A DNA stretch of 64,000 nt, taken from assembly GCA_037576195.1 (NCBI GenBank), contig JAQZDE010000083.1, positions 62,001 through 126,000 on the forward strand. The letters run 5' to 3'. Source of the stretch: Phytoseiulus persimilis. Its lineage: Eukaryota; Arthropoda; Arachnida; Mesostigmata; Phytoseiidae. The notes beneath the pieces were generated by a model, which did no database searches, was not told the origin of the DNA, and saw nothing but the letters and a program-made list of their open reading frames with translations. The position numbers and the translations under genes were made by a program. Below are positions 60,685 to 64,000 of the stretch, piece by piece (the first letter of the stretch is position 1; the number at the start of each line of letters is the position of its first letter).

Positions 60685-62328
60685 TCAGAACTCATCACTC
60701 CAGACTCCTTCCGGTTCGCTCTCATCGTTGTTAGCCTCTGATTCACGATCATCGTCCATTTCCATGTAGTCGTTCTGCTCCCTCGGGCTTGACTGTTCTA
60801 GGAGTTGGATTCCCTTCTTGGCCTGAGCGTTACCAGGATCAAGGTTCAGAGCGAGGCCGTAGTGGTATAAAGCCTGGTCAGGCTCGTTAGTTTTGTGAAG
60901 AAACTCCGCATACATCTGATGGAGTTTGAGAGTGCTGCCCACAAGCTGTAGTTTATCTTTGAGGAGCTGCACGCCGGCTTGGTAGTTCCGCGTTTTGTCC
61001 AGTATTCCAGCCAGATCATATATGGCTGGAAGATAGCCCGGATCGTGCGCCAAGACCCTTTCTAGGTACGAACGTGCTTTGTCAATCTGGTTGTTTTTCG
61101 CGAGAGCTGCAGCCTTCAATGTGAGTGTCCGTGGGCTCTGTCCCAACTGCTTAATAGCGTTCGTGGCAGCTGTCTGAGCATCGGCGAAGCGGTTTTGACA
61201 AAGGTAGCAGGCGACCTGACCCCTGTATGGCTCGAAAAGATACGGGGCGATTATTTGAGCTTCACTGTAAGTACTGGCTGCACTTTGGAATTCCCCGACG
61301 GCGAATAAGATCTCAGCTTTGAGAATTATGGCATTCACGTGTCGCGGGTTGATGTCCAGAGCCTTGTCGCACATGTGTCTCGCTCGCGGGGCTTTACCTC
61401 GCTTGTGGCAGAGGTAGCCCAACGCGACCCATGTTTCCGGCATCGATTCGCAAAGAGACAGAAGATGCGTGCTGAGTTGCTCAAGCTCCTTTGTACGCTT
61501 CTCAAGCTTCAGGAGACTCGCGTACAAATCCATCCCTCTCACTTGATATTTATCCGCTTTCACTGCTCGTTCAAACGCACTAAGGGCTTTGCTGTTCTCG
61601 CCTTGGTAGTAGTGCAGTTTAGCCATCATCAGATTCACATCAAAGCTGTCCTTCAGCTGCAGAGAAGAGTCGAGAGCCTGGAAGGCTTCGAGTGCTTTCG
61701 ATGTGTTCTTAGAATGCACGTCTCCACAGGCGGCGACGAAGGCTGGTAACCATTCCATCGTGACATGCAAACCTTTCGAAGTGATAATCGAAGAAACATC
61801 GGCGGCTTTGATATTCAATTCTAGGAGTGACGTCATTGCAGCGATCGCGTACGGATTCACTTTGAGAACGTCTTTGTAGCAAGCGACTGCACCTCTATCG
61901 TTGCCTTGGCCTTGGTAAAGTTTGCCCAGCGCCATGTTCATCCTGGGAGTTCGTTGCTTCAGTGGGATGTTCTCAAGTGTGCTCGTCGCCAAACGGATTT
62001 CTTTCCTGCCCAGCAGGCACTGATAAATCCTGAACTGGACCTCAGCATGCGCTGTGATGTCTTCATGTTGTCTTTTACGCACTACGGATCGCTTCAACTG
62101 GAGCGCCTGCTCGTACATGAGCTCAGCCTTTTTGAACTGTCGAGATTCGCGCAAAACGTCGCCATACCACACAAGAGCTTGATATCGGTGCGAAGGCATC
62201 AGCACGTCGTCGCAGTTCCGATCCACCGTGAGGAGGAGGGAGGCCAGAACTTCGAGATCGTCGTAGAGCCCATCCTCGTACAGCTGACGAAGGACCTCAA
62301 TCGCCGACATTGCCGACAGACTCTTCAC
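60685..62328 (-). CDS. ANAPC7: Anaphase-promoting complex subunit 7 (TPR protein)
   Basis: A single exon of 547 codons; APC7 proteins are about 565 residues. The N terminus has the family dimerisation part (VLASLLLTVDRN, MPSHRYQALVWYGDVLRES). Tandem tetratricopeptide repeats then run from about residue 65 to 500, with clear units such as RTPRMNMALGKLYQGQGNDRGAV, NPYAIAAMTSLLELNIKAADV, YQVRGMDLYASLLKLEKR, ALDINPRHVNAIILKAEILF and YHYGLALNLDPGNAQAKKG (each only excerpted). The C-terminal tail is acidic. APC7 stacks on APC3 in the TPR lobe of the APC/C ubiquitin ligase, which targets cyclins and securin. The ATG at 62328 is the first in frame; a second at residue 7 is possible. The absence of introns, beside multi-exon neighbours, is unusual and may reflect retroposition or intron loss. 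Confidence 0.95.
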   Translation of the reverse strand: MKSLSAMSAIEVLRQLYEDGLYDDLEVLASLLLTVDRNCDDVLMPSHRYQALVWYGDVLRESRQFKKAELMYEQALQLKRSVVRKRQHEDITAHAEVQFRIYQCLLGRKEIRLATSTLENIPLKQRTPRMNMALGKLYQGQGNDRGAVACYKDVLKVNPYAIAAMTSLLELNIKAADVSSIITSKGLHVTMEWLPAFVAACGDVHSKNTSKALEAFQALDSSLQLKDSFDVNLMMAKLHYYQGENSKALSAFERAVKADKYQVRGMDLYASLLKLEKRTKELEQLSTHLLSLCESMPETWVALGYLCHKRGKAPRARHMCDKALDINPRHVNAIILKAEILFAVGEFQSAASTYSEAQIIAPYLFEPYRGQVACYLCQNRFADAQTAATNAIKQLGQSPRTLTLKAAALAKNNQIDKARSYLERVLAHDPGYLPAIYDLAGILDKTRNYQAGVQLLKDKLQLVGSTLKLHQMYAEFLHKTNEPDQALYHYGLALNLDPGNAQAKKGIQLLEQSSPREQNDYMEMDDDRESEANNDESEPEGVWSDEF

Positions 62329-63145
62329 GGTCCTAGCTTAGGAGGTGGCAGGAATCGATGGCCGAAGGAGAGCGTCCGGCGCGGGCACTGTAAGACGACA
62401 ACCGTTGGCCGAGCTTCGGAAACTTTGCGAAAATACTAATGGAGATTCGAATGAATTCTCATGAGATCACTCAGTAGGGTAAGTCTGTTCACTGGTGGTC
62501 AAAAAAAGGGGCGGTAAACAGCCATCCGCTCTGGCTAACGGTCCCGTTAATGGTCGTCTACATGTATCTAGAAACTTCTACGCCCAAAGCCCAACAAGTT
62601 AAAGAAAAAGTTGGACCCAGTGAGGGGTAACCGGCTGCAGCGGAGAAATTTGAAGTTAAGTCGACATGAAACCCTCTTCCGAAATTCAAAGTGCACAAAC
62701 CTCGTAGTTTTGACGACTCCGACGACTCGACGGGCGTCTCGAATCCCAGAGCGGAAGATACAAGCGCAGATCCTCCACTAAGCCAAGCCGGGTCAGACTC
62801 GGGTTTCCAGCTGATGCTTCACTATCAGAGTGTGTTGTTTCTGGAGAAGCTCTGGTATTTTTCGGTTAGGCGGGTCTCTCTAACATCTTGGCGATTGTCT
62901 GCGGCCAACAGCCCGGCTGACCGGGTATCGGGAGCTGCGTGGGTTACGAGCGCCACCTGACTCAGTGCGTTCTTTGGGAATTTAGAGATGAGAGCTCTGA
63001 TGGAACTCATTGGAGGTCCCCGGTCGTCGAGTGAGATTGGAACCTCATCGATTGTGTACTTGATCGTCTGGTATTCGCGAGAAAAACACGAAAACCCTGA
63101 TCAGGGGTTGTCAGGGGACGCAAGAGGGCGCTAAGATCGCGAACT
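62329..63145. promoter_or_regulatory. Divergent region between APC7 and RPL7A
   Basis: About 0.8 kb lies between the APC7 start codon and the RPL7A transcription start. It should contain the APC7 promoter near 62.35-62.5 kb. AGAGGGCGCT lies at 63123-63132. A plus-strand frame of 89 codons (62691-62960) has no known domain. Confidence 0.4.
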
Positions 63146-63207
63146 CAAGATGGCCGCCAAATTGCAGACAGCAATCCTTTTCGGTTGCAGCCACGGCCAC
63201 GAGTGTG
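63146..63207 (+). promoter_or_regulatory. RPL7A promoter with 5'TOP start and noncoding exon 1
   Basis: CAAGATGGCCGCC at 63146-63158 resembles a YY1/Pho site. About 20 bases on, CCTTTTC (from 63176) is a typical 5' terminal oligopyrimidine start as in ribosomal protein genes. A short leader then runs to a donor GTGAGC at 63208. The TOP tract predicts mTOR-dependent translational control. The exact start base is inferred. Confidence 0.6.
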
Positions 63208-63576
63208 GTGAGCTGTGGGAATCCGTTCAAATCGGGAATTTCTCCGCCGACGCCGACGTTGAAACAGCTACAGAATGGTGAGCTATCCTCGTATTAACCT
63301 CTACGTGCTATTCCGACGTCGGCCGTATTGCTCGAGTGTCCCGAATATCCTTTCGAACACTCGGTCCAATCGTCGCGGCTCGCCGGCGTTTACTCTATTC
63401 TCGTGATGCATATTGAATCTCTTCACCTGATTGGAGCTCAGATTTGAGCTTCCCAAACGGATGTGAACTTGACGTCTGATACTCCCTGGATCATAGGTTT
63501 CGGTTGAGTGTATCGTTCTTATCGTCGCTTGGCAGCGTTCGCTAACTTGTTCCGATCGAAATTCCAGCCTCCGGCA

Positions 63577-64000
63577 ATGAAAAGCAAGGGCAAGAAGAAG
63601 ATTGCGCCCGCGCCGCTATCTCAGCGCAAAGGTGCCGCTAAGAAGCAGGACAACCCTCTGTACGAAAGCCGTCCCAAACGCTTCTCCATCGGTGAGTGAA
63701 GGCCCATGATGCTCAGTCCACGTGGACGCGATCCTATTGACGAGACGACTGAACTTTCGTTCGAGTTCGGACTTCTCGTTGAATGTGAATCCATCTAGAG
63801 CTAGGCCCGAAGTCCTCGGCAGTGAGGACTGCTATACGGCCGATGAAACGCATCCTCGAGAAAGCGTTAGGCCGAGATAGCTTCACTCGACACAAGTGAC
63901 ATCTTCTGGTGAGGACGTCACTTACCAGCGTGATGCCCCGAGGAACACGAAAACTCTGGTGGTCGATCTCCGAGACTTTGATTGTCCATTCCGCTAACTG
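63577..64000 (+). CDS. RPL7A: Ribosomal protein L7a (eL8, SURF3), 5' part only
   Basis: The visible coding exon runs from ATG 63577 to the donor at 63692 (exon from the acceptor at 63567, ending at 63691 in phase 1). It encodes MKSKGKKKIAPAPLSQRK and then AAKKQDNPLYESRPKRFSIG, which matches the basic N terminus of eL8, including NPL(F/Y)E-RPK-F-IG. The rest of the gene lies beyond the window; 63692-64000 is its next intron as far as seen. The protein is part of the 60S subunit. Three codons before the ATG are also open, so a start in the first exon cannot be excluded, but that exon's TOP leader contains no in-frame ATG. I saw no convincing snoRNA in the visible intron, although RPL7A introns carry snoRNAs in vertebrates. 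Confidence 0.92.

Noticed and set aside
63692..64000. Possible C/D-box snoRNA in the RPL7A intron (ATGATGC near 63704 with CTGA near 63746)
   Set aside because: The C-like box is imperfect, the spacing is too short for the SNORD24/36 type, and no matching rRNA guide or terminal stem was found.

Overview
This is eukaryotic, animal nuclear DNA, roughly half GC. Its genes are split by short GT-AG introns, and their products align over full length with conserved metazoan proteins. The compact introns, the small intergenic gaps and a GATA factor of the arthropod 4/5/6 (pannier-like) type suggest an arthropod. A parasitiform mite, for example a phytoseiid, is my best guess, but that is inference. 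I see no bacterial, phage or CRISPR features.

Layout, left to right. 1-7 kb is upstream sequence with no gene I can support. 7.05-16.4 kb (+) is a two-finger GATA transcription factor in ten coding exons. 16.4-21.6 kb is gene-poor; it holds a degraded piece of 18S rRNA sequence at about 19.0 kb and an unrecognised 174-codon reading frame. 21.6-30.7 kb (-) is a ZnT1-type zinc exporter (SLC30 family) with a 4-kb first intron and two 9-base microexons. 30.7-42.2 kb is a gene-poor block containing a 5'-truncated LINE copy at 39.6-40.1 kb.

From 42 kb onward the window is gene-dense: TMEM231 (-), VPS16 (+), TAB1 (-), WDR55 (-), carnitine O-acetyltransferase (+), MED22 (-), APC7 (-), and the start of ribosomal protein L7a (+), which runs off the right edge. 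Three divergent pairs (TMEM231/VPS16, WDR55/CRAT, APC7/RPL7A) have about 0.85-1.5 kb between start codons. VPS16 and TAB1 converge with about 540 bases between stop codons.

The genes serve unrelated housekeeping and developmental jobs: zinc efflux, ciliary transition zone, HOPS/CORVET tethering, TAK1 signalling, ribosome production, acyl-carnitine metabolism, Mediator, and the anaphase-promoting complex. The most interesting points are the tandem DSE-coding microexons in the zinc transporter, MED22 (SURF5) lying beside RPL7A (SURF3) as in the vertebrate Surfeit locus but with APC7 between them, the 18S fragment, and an apparent one-base frameshift in TMEM231. I found no clearly undescribed multi-gene system. 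Exon coordinates come from reading frames and splice signals by eye, without transcript evidence.
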